Shown: piece by piece, positions 34,715-43,633 of the stretch | Layout of the letters: each line of letters starts with the position of its first letter | How positions within the stretch are numbered: position 1 is the stretch's first letter | Source: Bacillota bacterium | Lineage (GTDB): Bacteria > Bacillota_I > Bacilli_A > RF39 > UBA660 | Length of the DNA stretch: 64,000 nt | Direction of reading: 5' to 3' | NCBI GenBank assembly: GCA_015059435.1 | Contig: SVAJ01000001.1 | Coordinates: forward strand, 667,132-731,131 | Program-made: the position numbers and the translations under genes | The notes under the pieces: generated by a model | Told to the model about the DNA's origin: nothing | Databases searched by the model: none | What the model saw: the letters and a program-made list of their open reading frames with translations, nothing else

Positions 34715-36377
34715 TATCTAATATTATTGGTAGGATAATTGGTTTTCTACCAGTTAAATCATCTATGAATGGATATAAGCTTTCAGTTATATCATTTTTT
34801 AATGTTGCGAATGTTGTTTTCTTTTCACTAAGTTTTTGAGTTATTACTTCGTTGGCTTTATCTTCTATTTTCTTAATTAGTTCTTCATTTTCGTTTACTA
34901 AGATAAATCCTCTTGTAGTAATATTTGGTCTTATTAATAATTCACGACGTTTCATATCAACATTAACGATTACAACAAGTATTCCATCATTAGCCATTAT
35001 CTTACGATCTTTTATAACTGCACTACCAATTTCACCGATTCTATTTCCGTCGACATATACATCTTGTCCGGAATAACTTTCTCCTCTTGTTATTACATGG
35101 TTTTTAATACTTAATGAATCACCATTTTTTAATATAAAGGTATTTTCTTTTGGTATTCCACAATTTATTCCAATATCTGCTTGACGTTTTAACATTCTAT
35201 AATCACCATGGAATGGCATTATATATTTAGGTTTAATTAATCTAATCATTAATTTAATTTCTTCTTCGTTAGCATGTCCGGAAGTATGTAAGTCTACTAA
35301 TGATTTATTTGTATAGACTTTTACTCCTTTTAAATATAGTTTATTAATTGTTTTAGCTATACTTAGTGCATTACCTGGAATAGCACTTGATGAGAATATT
35401 ACAACGTCATCTGGTCTTAATTTAATTTGTTTATGTGTTCCGTTTGATATTCTTGAAAGTGCAGCAAGTGGTTCACCTTGAGAACCAGTACAAAGAATTG
35501 TAACTTCGCTTGGTTTTAAATTATTTGCTTCTTCAGGTGTAATTAGTAATTCTTTGTGATCGATATATCCACCGTTGATAGAAATATTGATATTATTTTC
35601 CATACTTCTACCAAATACACATATTTTACGATTATGTTTATAACATGTTTCAAAAATATGTTTAACACGATAGATATTAGATGCAAAAGTAGCGATTATA
35701 ATACGACTATTTTTACAATTATCAAACATTTCTCCTAAAGTTTCATCAACTACTGATTCACTTGATGAGAATCCTTCATTTAAGGCATTTGTTGAATCAC
35801 CAATAAGTAGGTCAACACCTTTTTCTCCAAGTGATGCCATTTTATATAAATTTGCCATTGGTCCAATTGGAGTTAGGTCAAACTTATAGTCTCCAGTAGT
35901 AACAATTCTACCATCTGGTGTATTTATACTTATACCATGTGAATCTGGTACTGAGTGTGTAATTCTAAAAAATTCAACTTCTATTTCTTGAAATTTTAAT
36001 CTAGTGTCTTCAGTGTATACGAATAGGTTGTCATATCTAATGTTTTTGTCAGCTAGTTTTACTGAAATTAATTCTTTGGCATGATTTGGTGCATAAATTG
36101 CTGGAATATTAATACTTTGTAATAAGAATGGTATTCCACCAATATGATCTTCATGTCCATGTGTTATAAGTAAAGCTTTAATTTTGTCTTCATTTTCTTT
36201 TAAGAAAGTAAAATCAGGTAAAACATAATCAATTCCCATAAGAGAACCTTCTGGGAAACTGACACCGGCATCAATAATAACAATAGAGTCTTTATGCATT
36301 ACACAATACATATTTTTTCCGACTTCTCCTAAACCACCTAAAACAACTAGTTTTGTTTCATTGGTTTTTTCTTTCAT
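34704..36377 (-). CDS. rnjA: Ribonuclease J
   Basis: Metallo-beta-lactamase/beta-CASP nuclease with 5'-exo- and endonuclease activity in mRNA decay and rRNA maturation. 557 residues. Metal-binding motif HGHEDHIGG, then GDYKFD, the beta-CASP regions DSTNAL and ATFASNIYRV, and MPFHGDYRML. The start MKEKTNETKLVVLGGLGEVGKNMY has AAAGGAG upstream and its own promoter. With rny it supplies the Bacillus-type RNA-decay pair; only one J enzyme is seen here. Confidence 0.96.
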   Translation of the reverse strand: MKEKTNETKLVVLGGLGEVGKNMYCVMHKDSIVIIDAGVSFPEGSLMGIDYVLPDFTFLKENEDKIKALLITHGHEDHIGGIPFLLQSINIPAIYAPNHAKELISVKLADKNIRYDNLFVYTEDTRLKFQEIEVEFFRITHSVPDSHGISINTPDGRIVTTGDYKFDLTPIGPMANLYKMASLGEKGVDLLIGDSTNALNEGFSSSESVVDETLGEMFDNCKNSRIIIATFASNIYRVKHIFETCYKHNRKICVFGRSMENNINISINGGYIDHKELLITPEEANNLKPSEVTILCTGSQGEPLAALSRISNGTHKQIKLRPDDVVIFSSSAIPGNALSIAKTINKLYLKGVKVYTNKSLVDLHTSGHANEEEIKLMIRLIKPKYIMPFHGDYRMLKRQADIGINCGIPKENTFILKNGDSLSIKNHVITRGESYSGQDVYVDGNRIGEIGSAVIKDRKIMANDGILVVIVNVDMKRRELLIRPNITTRGFILVNENEELIKKIEDKANEVITQKLSEKKTTFATLKNDITESLYPFIDDLTGRKPIILPIILDIKR

Positions 36378-36414
36378 ATAAACTCCTTTCTTTTATTAAA
36401 GAACTAACGAGAGA

Positions 36415-36443
36415 ATTATACTACAATTTTTTCATTTTGTCTA
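36415..36443 (-). promoter_or_regulatory. Promoter of rnjA
   Basis: On the minus strand TAGACA (36438-36443), 17-base spacer, TATAAT (36415-36420), about 38 bases before the start codon. Confidence 0.8.
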
Positions 36444-36507
36444 TAGTAGTATAAATTAGAATGGTAAATTAATTTATTTTCTGATATAATTTTTATAGGT
36501 GATATAA

Positions 36508-37524
36508 ATGGGATTTTTTAATAAAATAAAAGATATGTTTAAGAATGATTCTGTTAAAGAAGAAGTTTTAGATAATAAAGTAGAAGAAAAAAGTAATGAT
36601 GACGTTAAAGTTTATGAAAAAGGTTTAACTAAGTCAAGAGAAGGTTTTGTTTCTAAATTAGCTAATTTAACTAATAAGTATAGAACTATTAATGATCAAT
36701 ATTTTGATGAGTTAGAAGAAATTCTAATAATGGCTGATATTGGTGTTAATACAGTAATGGATTTTATTGATAGACTTAAAGATAGAGTTGCTAAGGAAAA
36801 AATAGATGATCCTGAGCTTTTAAAAGAGATTATTGTTGATGAATTATTTATTATTTATGTTAATGATGAAGTTTTAGTTAATAAAATTAATTTTAGTGAT
36901 AATGGTCCAACAGTTGTTTTATTTGTAGGAGTTAATGGAGTAGGTAAAACTACTACAATTGGTAAAATTGCTTATCAGTTAAAGAATGAAGGTAAGAAAG
37001 TTTTGTTGGTAGGTGCAGATACGTTCAGAGCAGGTGCTGTTTCTCAACTTGATGAGTGGGGAAGTAAAATCGGTGTTGATTTTTATGGTAAAGACCAAGG
37101 TAGTGATCCTGCAAGCGTTGTATATGATGGATGTCAAAAAGCAGTTGAAGAAAAATATGATGTTGTGTTAGTAGATACAGCTGGTCGTTTACAAAATAAA
37201 GTTAATCTTATGAAAGAGTTAGAAAAGATTAATAGAGTAATTGGTCAGATTATAGAGGGTGGACCACATGAAACTTTATTAGTAATTGATGCTACTACTG
37301 GTCAAAATGGCATTAGTCAAGCTAATTCATTTAAAGAAATTACTAATATTACTGGAATTATACTTACTAAGTTAGATGGTACAGCTAAAGGTGGTATAGT
37401 TTTAGCGATTAAAGAGAGTGTTGGTATTCCTGTTAAATATATTGGTCTTGGTGAAACTAAAGATGATTTACAGGTTTTTGATATAGAAAAATATATATAT
37501 GGCTTATTTAAAGATATGATGTAG
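36508..37524 (+). CDS. ftsY: Signal recognition particle receptor FtsY
   Basis: Membrane-associated GTPase that receives SRP-ribosome complexes. 338 residues. The NG domain is complete: GVNGVGKTTTIGK (G1), DTFRAGAVSQL, DTAGRLQNK (G3), TKLDGTAKGG (G4). The N-terminal extension before the N domain is short and acidic. First gene of an SRP block: ftsY, small membrane protein, ylxM, HerA-like gene, ffh. Confidence 0.97.
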   Translation: MGFFNKIKDMFKNDSVKEEVLDNKVEEKSNDDVKVYEKGLTKSREGFVSKLANLTNKYRTINDQYFDELEEILIMADIGVNTVMDFIDRLKDRVAKEKIDDPELLKEIIVDELFIIYVNDEVLVNKINFSDNGPTVVLFVGVNGVGKTTTIGKIAYQLKNEGKKVLLVGADTFRAGAVSQLDEWGSKIGVDFYGKDQGSDPASVVYDGCQKAVEEKYDVVLVDTAGRLQNKVNLMKELEKINRVIGQIIEGGPHETLLVIDATTGQNGISQANSFKEITNITGIILTKLDGTAKGGIVLAIKESVGIPVKYIGLGETKDDLQVFDIEKYIYGLFKDMM

Positions 37525-37532
37525 GTGATATT

Positions 37533-37898
37533 ATGAAAAAAGAAATTAGAAATGATGAAAAGAAAACTACAAAGAAAAAAGAAGTTAATAACGAAGTTAA
37601 AACTAAAAAAAATAAAGTAACTAAGAAAAAAGATAGTACTAAAAAGAATATTAATACTATTCATGCATTTAATATTTTATTTGTTGATATTCAAATAGTT
37701 ATTACTGTACTTACAGTTATTTTAGCAATATTATTTATATTCAATCAAAAGTATATGACTTTATTTGAATTTAGTTTAGGACTTAATTTATTAGTTATGG
37801 CATTTAATAATTATAAAATATATAAGAGGAGTAAATTAACTTTAATTTATGCTTTTGTTGGAGTAATGATACTTTTTCTTATATTTCTAGGAGTTTAG
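37533..37898 (+). CDS. Lys-rich membrane protein between ftsY and ylxM
   Basis: 121 residues, no family recognised. The first 46 residues are almost all Lys, Asn, Glu and Thr (cytoplasmic, highly basic). Three closely packed hydrophobic segments follow (about 49-72, 75-94 and 101-121), ending within the membrane. GTGAT precedes the ATG; the gene is 8 bases after ftsY and one base before ylxM, so it is co-transcribed with the SRP genes. Confidence 0.65.
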   Translation: MKKEIRNDEKKTTKKKEVNNEVKTKKNKVTKKKDSTKKNINTIHAFNILFVDIQIVITVLTVILAILFIFNQKYMTLFEFSLGLNLLVMAFNNYKIYKRSKLTLIYAFVGVMILFLIFLGV

Positions 37899-37899
37899 T

Positions 37900-38202
37900 A
37901 TGGAAGATGTAATATATTATAATGAATTATACGATTTATATGGTATGCTTCTTACTGATAAACAAAAAAAGTATTTTGAAGATTATTACTTTAATAATTT
38001 AAGTCTAGGTGAGATGGCTGAATTATATGATGTAAGTCGTAATGCAATATTTAAACAAATTCATAATGTTGTTGATAAGCTTGTAGATTATGAATCTAAG
38101 CTTAATTTATATAAGAATAGACAAATTCTTTTGGAAATATCAGAAAAACTTACTGATAAAGAGTTAAAAGATAAATTAGAAGATATTATTAATAACTTCT
38201 AA
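37900..38202 (+). CDS. ylxM: YlxM family DNA-binding/SRP-associated protein
   Basis: 100 residues. The sigma-4-like helix-turn-helix (LLTDKQKKYFEDYYFNNLSLGEMAELYDVSRNAIFKQIH) is the UPF0122 signature. YlxM is usually encoded directly before ffh and stimulates SRP GTPases in streptococci. Here a 2.4 kb ATPase gene separates the two. Confidence 0.9.
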   Translation: MEDVIYYNELYDLYGMLLTDKQKKYFEDYYFNNLSLGEMAELYDVSRNAIFKQIHNVVDKLVDYESKLNLYKNRQILLEISEKLTDKELKDKLEDIINNF

Positions 38203-38288
38203 TTTTTATTTTGAAATTTTCTTGTAAAACATATAAAAAAAATGTATAATCTATATATGATAGGGTAGAAGGAAAAAGAGGGGATTAT

Positions 38289-40715
38289 ATGTTTGATAAA
38301 ATTGTTTATATTAGTGATCGTTCTGCTAATATAAGACTTAAAGACAGTGAAAATCTTGCTATAAATTTAATGAATCTTCATCTTGTATTTGAAGATAAAG
38401 ATAAGAAAGTTCTTGGAGAAGTAGATGATTTAGATAAAGATATAGTAAGTGCAAGATTCTTAGGAGAAATTGTTAATGGTAAATTAATAGGTGGTACTAT
38501 CCGTAAACCTTCTTTGGATGCAACTATTAGAGTTATTGACAAAAGTGAAATTCCTATGATTGTAGGAGAGGATAAGGATGGTTATATAAGATTTGGAGTT
38601 AGTCCATTTTATAATGATTTTCCTGTATTCTTAGATGTTAATAATTTTTTTAGTAATCATTTTGCTATTTTTGGTAACAGTGGTTCTGGTAAGAGTTGTG
38701 GAGTATCTAGACTTTTTCAGAATATGTTTCATGATAAGAGATTATTTCCATATAAATCAAATATAGTTCTTTTTGATTCTTCTGGAGAATATTATAATGC
38801 TTTTTGTAACTTGAATACTATTGATCCTAATTATCATTATAGATTCTTTAGTACTAATGAAGTTGATGGTAAGGGAGAAAAATTAAGAATTCCAATATGG
38901 TTATTGAATGCTACTGATTTAGCTCTTTTATTACAAGCTACTAGTCATTCTCAACTTCCAATAATTGAAAGAATGTTAAAATTAGCACTTATTTTTTCTC
39001 AAAAAGAAGTAGATGCTGATAAATTTAAAAATCATTTAATTGCGAAAGCAATTATGACTATTTTATATACAAATGAGACAGCTCCTAATAAAAGAAATGA
39101 AATATTTTCTATATTAGCTAGTTGTTCTACACCACAGTTTAATTTAGAAGCTCCAGTAAAAGGAATTGGTTATACTAGAAAATTTAGAGAATGTTTTTTA
39201 ATAGATTCACATGGGCAATTCTCAGAAAGTGTTTTATTAACAGAATATGTATCTTCATTTATTAAAGATGAGTTTGATGATTATGAACCTAAGGGTGGAG
39301 TATTCTATGATTTAACTACATTAGAAAAGGCTTTAAACTTTACTTTGATTAGTGAAGGATGGCTTAGAAATGAAAATACTTATGGCGATGCAGTTACTAT
39401 TAAAGTTAGACTTCATTCATTAATAGTTGGTGATAATGCTAAATACTTCGATGTTAAAGAGTATGTATCATTAGATGCTTACTTATCTTCATTACTTATA
39501 AATAATGGACGTAAGTATCAAATGGTTAATATTAATTTTGATGATGTCGATGATGACTTTGCTAAAGTAATTACTAAGATTTATTCTAGATTAATGTTTG
39601 AATTTGCTAAGAATTTAAAAGATAGAGCGAGTATGCCTTTTCATATAGTAGTTGAAGAAGCTCATAGATATATTCAAAATGATACTGATAGATTTTTAAT
39701 TGGTTACAATATATTTGAACGTATTGCTAAGGAAGGTCGTAAATATGGGGTTATTTTGGGACTTATTTCTCAAAGACCTGTAGAACTTTCTGATACAGTT
39801 ATTTCACAATGTTCTAACTTCTTAATATTTAAAATGAACCATCCTACAGATGTTGATTATATTAGAAAAATGGTTCCTAATATTAGTGATGAAATTATTG
39901 AAAAACAAAAAACTTTACAACCAGGTACTTGTTTAGGATTTGGAATGGGATTTAAAATACCATTAATTTGTAGATTAGAAATGCCTGATCCAGCTCCATG
40001 GAGTGGTAACTGTAATGTTGTATCTATTTGGAAAGGTGAGGCTAGTAGTAATGTTTCTACAACAATTGTTGAAACTCCTACTGTATCTGAAAATATTGTT
40101 CCTACTTTTGAGCCATCACAACTTGTTTCAAATGATGTAGCTCCTAGTCAAGCACTAGTTGATATAGTTGATGAAGATAAAAGCGTTCCTAATGTTAGTG
40201 GTAACATAAGTAACTTAGTTGATGGTATTGATAATAATATCACAACTTCTTTACCAGAGATAGGAAATGCTAATTCATTAGTAGATATTTCTGATAGTAG
40301 TTCTAGTACTGATAATACAGGGGTTGCTATACCTGATATAACGCCTAGTGATAATGTTGTTTCTTCTGATGTTGGTGGATTGAGTAATTTATCAATGTTA
40401 GATGAGGGGGAAGATGACGATTATGATGATGAAGATGATAATGATGACTATCAAGATTCATCTATAGTTGGTGTAAGTCAATCTATTCCAACTGATTTAA
40501 AATTGGAAGATGATAATAAAGCAGATGTAAAATTTGATAATGGTGATATACCAAAACCATTAGTTGATATTATTGGTGATGGTGGTAATGATAGTGATAA
40601 TAATAATATCGCTATGCCTACACTTACGCCATTATCTGATGATAGCGATAATAAAACTACTAGTTTACCTACTACCGATACGGGCATTCCATTAGTAGCT
40701 TTATCAGATGAATAA
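38289..40715 (+). CDS. HerA/VirB4-type ATPase with acidic repeat tail
   Basis: 808 residues. An N-terminal HAS-barrel-like region (about 1-110) precedes a DUF87/HerA ATPase: Walker A GNSGSGKS at about 129-136, Walker B HIVVEEAHRY at about 452-461, and a following sensor SQRPVELSDTVISQCSNF typical of HerA. HerA ATPases pump DNA, often with a NurA nuclease or defence effectors; neither is next door. From about residue 590 the protein is a disordered, Asp/Ser/Thr-rich tail with repeated LVDI-type words. It is inserted between ylxM and ffh, starts with AGGGGATT and ends in a terminator. Confidence 0.85.
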   Translation: MFDKIVYISDRSANIRLKDSENLAINLMNLHLVFEDKDKKVLGEVDDLDKDIVSARFLGEIVNGKLIGGTIRKPSLDATIRVIDKSEIPMIVGEDKDGYIRFGVSPFYNDFPVFLDVNNFFSNHFAIFGNSGSGKSCGVSRLFQNMFHDKRLFPYKSNIVLFDSSGEYYNAFCNLNTIDPNYHYRFFSTNEVDGKGEKLRIPIWLLNATDLALLLQATSHSQLPIIERMLKLALIFSQKEVDADKFKNHLIAKAIMTILYTNETAPNKRNEIFSILASCSTPQFNLEAPVKGIGYTRKFRECFLIDSHGQFSESVLLTEYVSSFIKDEFDDYEPKGGVFYDLTTLEKALNFTLISEGWLRNENTYGDAVTIKVRLHSLIVGDNAKYFDVKEYVSLDAYLSSLLINNGRKYQMVNINFDDVDDDFAKVITKIYSRLMFEFAKNLKDRASMPFHIVVEEAHRYIQNDTDRFLIGYNIFERIAKEGRKYGVILGLISQRPVELSDTVISQCSNFLIFKMNHPTDVDYIRKMVPNISDEIIEKQKTLQPGTCLGFGMGFKIPLICRLEMPDPAPWSGNCNVVSIWKGEASSNVSTTIVETPTVSENIVPTFEPSQLVSNDVAPSQALVDIVDEDKSVPNVSGNISNLVDGIDNNITTSLPEIGNANSLVDISDSSSSTDNTGVAIPDITPSDNVVSSDVGGLSNLSMLDEGEDDDYDDEDDNDDYQDSSIVGVSQSIPTDLKLEDDNKADVKFDNGDIPKPLVDIIGDGGNDSDNNNIAMPTLTPLSDDSDNKTTSLPTTDTGIPLVALSDE

Positions 40716-40738
40716 GCAGGTTTTACCTGCTTTTTTAA
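40713..40738 (+). terminator. Terminator after HerA-like gene
   Basis: AAGCAGG-TTTTA-CCTGCTT followed by T-run. Confidence 0.85.
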
Positions 40739-40785
40739 TTTACTTAAAATGTTTTTTTTTGTATAATATATTTTAGGTGATAAAA

Positions 40786-42093
40786 ATGTTTGAAAATTTA
40801 GGAGATCGTTTACAAAATGTAATCCATAAAGTAAAAGGTTATGGAAAGATAACAGAAGAAAATATTTCTGAAATGATGAGGGAGATTAGATTAGCTTTAT
40901 TAGAGGCTGATGTTAACTATAAAGTAGTAAAAGAATTTACTAACACAGTAAAGGAAAAAGCTTTAGGAGAAGAAGTTCAATCTAGTATTAATCCTGGTGA
41001 TTTATTTGTTAAAATAGTTCATGATGAACTTACTGAGTTATTAGGTGGAGAAAATGTTCCGTTAAATATAAAGGGTAATCCTGCAATATTGATGTTGGTT
41101 GGACTTCAAGGTTCTGGTAAAACTACGACTATTGGAAAACTTTCTAATTTCTTAAGAAAAAAACATAGTAAAAAACCTTTACTTGTAGCATGTGATATTT
41201 ATAGACCAGCTGCTATTGAACAATTAATTCAAATAGGAAAACAACTTAATATTGAAGTATATAGTGAAGGTAAGAAAGATCCTGTGGAAATTTCTCGTAA
41301 TGCAGTTAAATATGCTAAAGAAAATGGATTTGATTATGTTTTAATCGATACAGCTGGGCGTCTTCATATTGATGAGGCTCTTATGGATGAGTTAGACAAT
41401 ATTAAGAATGAAGTTAAACCAGAAGAAATTTTACTTGTAATTGATTCTATGATGGGACAAGATGCTATTAATGTTATTACAGGTTTTAATGATAAATTGC
41501 CTCTTACAGGTGTTATACTTACTAAATTAGATGGTGATACTAGAGGTGGTGTGGCACTTTCTGTTAGACATATTACTAATGTACCAATTAAGTTTATTGG
41601 TATATCAGAAAAACTAGATGGATTAGATACTTTTGATCCTGAAAGAATGGCTGGTAGAATTCTTGGTATGGGTGATATTGTTTCATTAGTTGAAAAAGCA
41701 ACAGAAGCAATAGATGAAAAAGAAGCTGAAAGAACAGCTAAGAGAATGCAGCAAGGTAAATTTGATTTAGAAGATTTCTTGTCTACTATGAAGCAGATGA
41801 AAAAGTTAGGACCGCTTGAAAATTTAATAAAATTAATTCCTGGTGCTAAGAAGATGGGACTTAATGATATTAAAATTGATCCAAAACAAATGGCTCATAT
41901 AGAAGCAATAGTTTTATCAATGACACCTAAGGAAAGACGTAATCCTGATATTATAAAAGCTAGTCGCAAAACTAGAATTGCTAAAGGTAGTGGTACTTCA
42001 GTACAAGAAGTTAACCGTTTATTACAGCAATTTGATCAAATGAAGAAAATGATGAAACAAATGAGTAATGGTAATTTTAAAATGCCATTTTAA
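40786..42093 (+). CDS. ffh: Signal recognition particle protein Ffh
   Basis: SRP54 GTPase that binds signal sequences and the SRP RNA. 435 residues from the ATG at 40786 (AGGTGAT upstream; a GTG at 40777 is part of that site). G1 GLQGSGKTTTIGKL, DIYRPAAIEQL, DTAGRLHID, TKLDGDTRGG; the Met-rich M domain at the end includes MTPKERRNPDII, SRKTRIAKGSG and MKKMMKQMSNG. Separate promoter-like TATAAT lies upstream. Confidence 0.97.
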   Translation: MFENLGDRLQNVIHKVKGYGKITEENISEMMREIRLALLEADVNYKVVKEFTNTVKEKALGEEVQSSINPGDLFVKIVHDELTELLGGENVPLNIKGNPAILMLVGLQGSGKTTTIGKLSNFLRKKHSKKPLLVACDIYRPAAIEQLIQIGKQLNIEVYSEGKKDPVEISRNAVKYAKENGFDYVLIDTAGRLHIDEALMDELDNIKNEVKPEEILLVIDSMMGQDAINVITGFNDKLPLTGVILTKLDGDTRGGVALSVRHITNVPIKFIGISEKLDGLDTFDPERMAGRILGMGDIVSLVEKATEAIDEKEAERTAKRMQQGKFDLEDFLSTMKQMKKLGPLENLIKLIPGAKKMGLNDIKIDPKQMAHIEAIVLSMTPKERRNPDIIKASRKTRIAKGSGTSVQEVNRLLQQFDQMKKMMKQMSNGNFKMPF

Positions 42094-42121
42094 AAGCATT
42101 CATGATGAATGCTTTTTTTGT
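42092..42121 (+). terminator. Terminator after ffh
   Basis: AAAGCATTCA-TGA-TGAATGCTTT followed by T-run. Confidence 0.85.
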
Positions 42122-42168
42122 GTCTAAAAATATTTTTTTACATATTATAAATTAGAGGAGGTATTATA

Positions 42169-42495
42169 ATGTTTGAATCAGGTATGAATAACAATATTGA
42201 ATTTGATTCTAATGTTGTTGGTAATAATAATGTTGTAGAAAATGATATGAATGTAGATATTAATATGATGAATAATGTAAATAGTATGATGGGTGGGGGA
42301 TGTCCTATGAGTGAACCAGTTCAAGAAAAATGTATTCATAAGACTATAGTTCATGAAGTTCCTCATGTTTGTCCTATTCATACTAGAATTATTAATCATC
42401 ATGTATATAAACATACATATAGACCACGTTATACTTGTTCTGAAGAAAATACTGTTAGTAATATCCAATGTGGATCATGTTGTAATTTCCGTTAA
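42169..42495 (+). CDS. CotD-like spore coat protein
   Basis: 108 residues. The first half is low-complexity Asn, Met, Val and Asp; the second half is rich in His, Cys, Tyr and Arg (KTIVHEVPHVCPIHTRIINHHVYKH), the pattern of CotD-family inner coat proteins with spaced His-Pro and His residues. AGAGGAGG precedes the ATG and a strong terminator follows. Its own small unit between ffh and rpoZ fits a mother-cell-specific gene. Family call is by composition and motif spacing. Confidence 0.72.
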   Translation: MFESGMNNNIEFDSNVVGNNNVVENDMNVDINMMNNVNSMMGGGCPMSEPVQEKCIHKTIVHEVPHVCPIHTRIINHHVYKHTYRPRYTCSEENTVSNIQCGSCCNFR

Positions 42496-42521
42496 GAAAG
42501 TTTTACTTTCTTTTTTTTGTA
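42494..42521 (+). terminator. Terminator after CotD-like gene
   Basis: AAGAAAGT-TTT-ACTTTCTT with a following T-run. Confidence 0.85.
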
Positions 42522-42615
42522 AATATTTTACTGTAAAATAAAATGTCTAATTTTGTCAAAAGCATTGAATATTTTACACTTATCATTTATTCTTATAATA
42601 GGGAGTGTGATACAG

Positions 42616-42819
42616 ATGATTTATCCGTCTATTGATAAATTACTTAATATAGTTGATTCTAAATATGAACTTGTTCATATTGCAGCTAGAAGAAGTAAAG
42701 AAATTTCAAGAACTGGATATTTACAGATGCCTGAGGCCGAATACAAGAGTAAAAAGAATATAGGAAGGGCCCTTGAAGAAGTTACAGAAGGCTTTATCAA
42801 GGTGGAAAAAGAGGGATAA
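42616..42819 (+). CDS. rpoZ: RNA polymerase omega subunit
   Basis: 67 residues from the ATG at 42616 (AGGGAGTGTG upstream); a longer reading from 42553 is not credible. Omega family blocks: YPSIDKLLNIVDSKYELVHIAARRSKEI and NIGRALEEVTEGFIKV. Helps assemble and stabilise RNA polymerase. A terminator overlaps its end, then recX follows. Confidence 0.93.
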   Translation: MIYPSIDKLLNIVDSKYELVHIAARRSKEISRTGYLQMPEAEYKSKKNIGRALEEVTEGFIKVEKEG

Positions 42820-42833
42820 CCTCTTTTTTTATG
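42807..42833 (+). terminator. Terminator after rpoZ
   Basis: AAAAAGAGG-GATAA-CCTCTTTTTTT spanning the rpoZ stop codon. Confidence 0.75.
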
Positions 42834-42856
42834 GTATAATATATATAGGTGATAAT

Positions 42857-43603
42857 ATGAAAATATTAAAGTATAAGAAGCAAACTAGTGGAAGATATAA
42901 AATATTTTTTGATAATGATACAGATCTTTTATTGTATGAAGATGTTATTTTGAAATATGAATTATTATTAAAAAAAGAATTATCTGATAAAAAATTAGAA
43001 GATGTATTAAATTATAATATGGAATGTGATGTTTATTATGTAGCCTTAAAAAGTTTAAATAGTAGATTTAAATCTGTAAAGGAACTTAAAGATAGTTTAA
43101 TAAAAAAAGAATATCCACAAGAGTATGTTGATAAAGCCATTCTTAAGTTATTAAATCAGGGTTACTTAGATGATAGAAGTTTTTCTAAGAGTTATATTAA
43201 TAGTCAAATTATTACTACTTCTAAAGGTCCAAATAAGATTTCTAAAGAATTAAAATCTAAAGGTGTTAGTGATGATATAATTAATGAAGAAATTTTAGCT
43301 TTTAGTATCGAAGAACAAAAGAGTAAGATTGATAAAGTTATTAATAGACTAATAAAATCTAATAAGACTAGAGGAGGAGTAGTTTTAAAGAATAAAATAG
43401 TAACTGATTTAATTAATTTAGGATATAGTAGTTCTATTATTAATGATATTATATCTAATTATTCATTTGATACTGACTCTAGTATACGAGAAAAAGAGTA
43501 TAATAAGCTTTATAATCGATTAAGTAGAAAACACAGTGGTAAAGAATTAGAGTATAAGATTAGAGAAAAACTATTTCAAAAAGGTTTATATTATGAGGAA
43601 TAA
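42857..43603 (+). CDS. recX: RecX family regulator of RecA
   Basis: 248 residues from the ATG at 42857 (AGGTGATA upstream), the Bacillus size. RecX repeats of three-helix type are visible: FKSVKELKDSLIKKEYPQEYVDKAILKLLNQGYLDDRSFSKSYI, then SKELKSKGVSDDII and a C-terminal repeat. RecX modulates RecA filaments. It ends at a terminator shared with prsA. Confidence 0.9.
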   Translation: MKILKYKKQTSGRYKIFFDNDTDLLLYEDVILKYELLLKKELSDKKLEDVLNYNMECDVYYVALKSLNSRFKSVKELKDSLIKKEYPQEYVDKAILKLLNQGYLDDRSFSKSYINSQIITTSKGPNKISKELKSKGVSDDIINEEILAFSIEEQKSKIDKVINRLIKSNKTRGGVVLKNKIVTDLINLGYSSSIINDIISNYSFDTDSSIREKEYNKLYNRLSRKHSGKELEYKIREKLFQKGLYYEE

Positions 43604-43633
43604 AAAAACAGTTTTAAAAACTGTTTTTATTTT
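43604..43633. terminator. Bidirectional terminator recX/prsA
   Basis: AAAAACAGTTTT-AA-AAACTGTTTTT between the convergent recX and prsA genes. Confidence 0.8.

Noticed and set aside
42178-42468. Minus-strand open frame of 96 codons opposite the CotD-like gene
   Set aside because: No ribosome site; composition (Met, Ile, Asn, His) is the complement of the repetitive coat gene.
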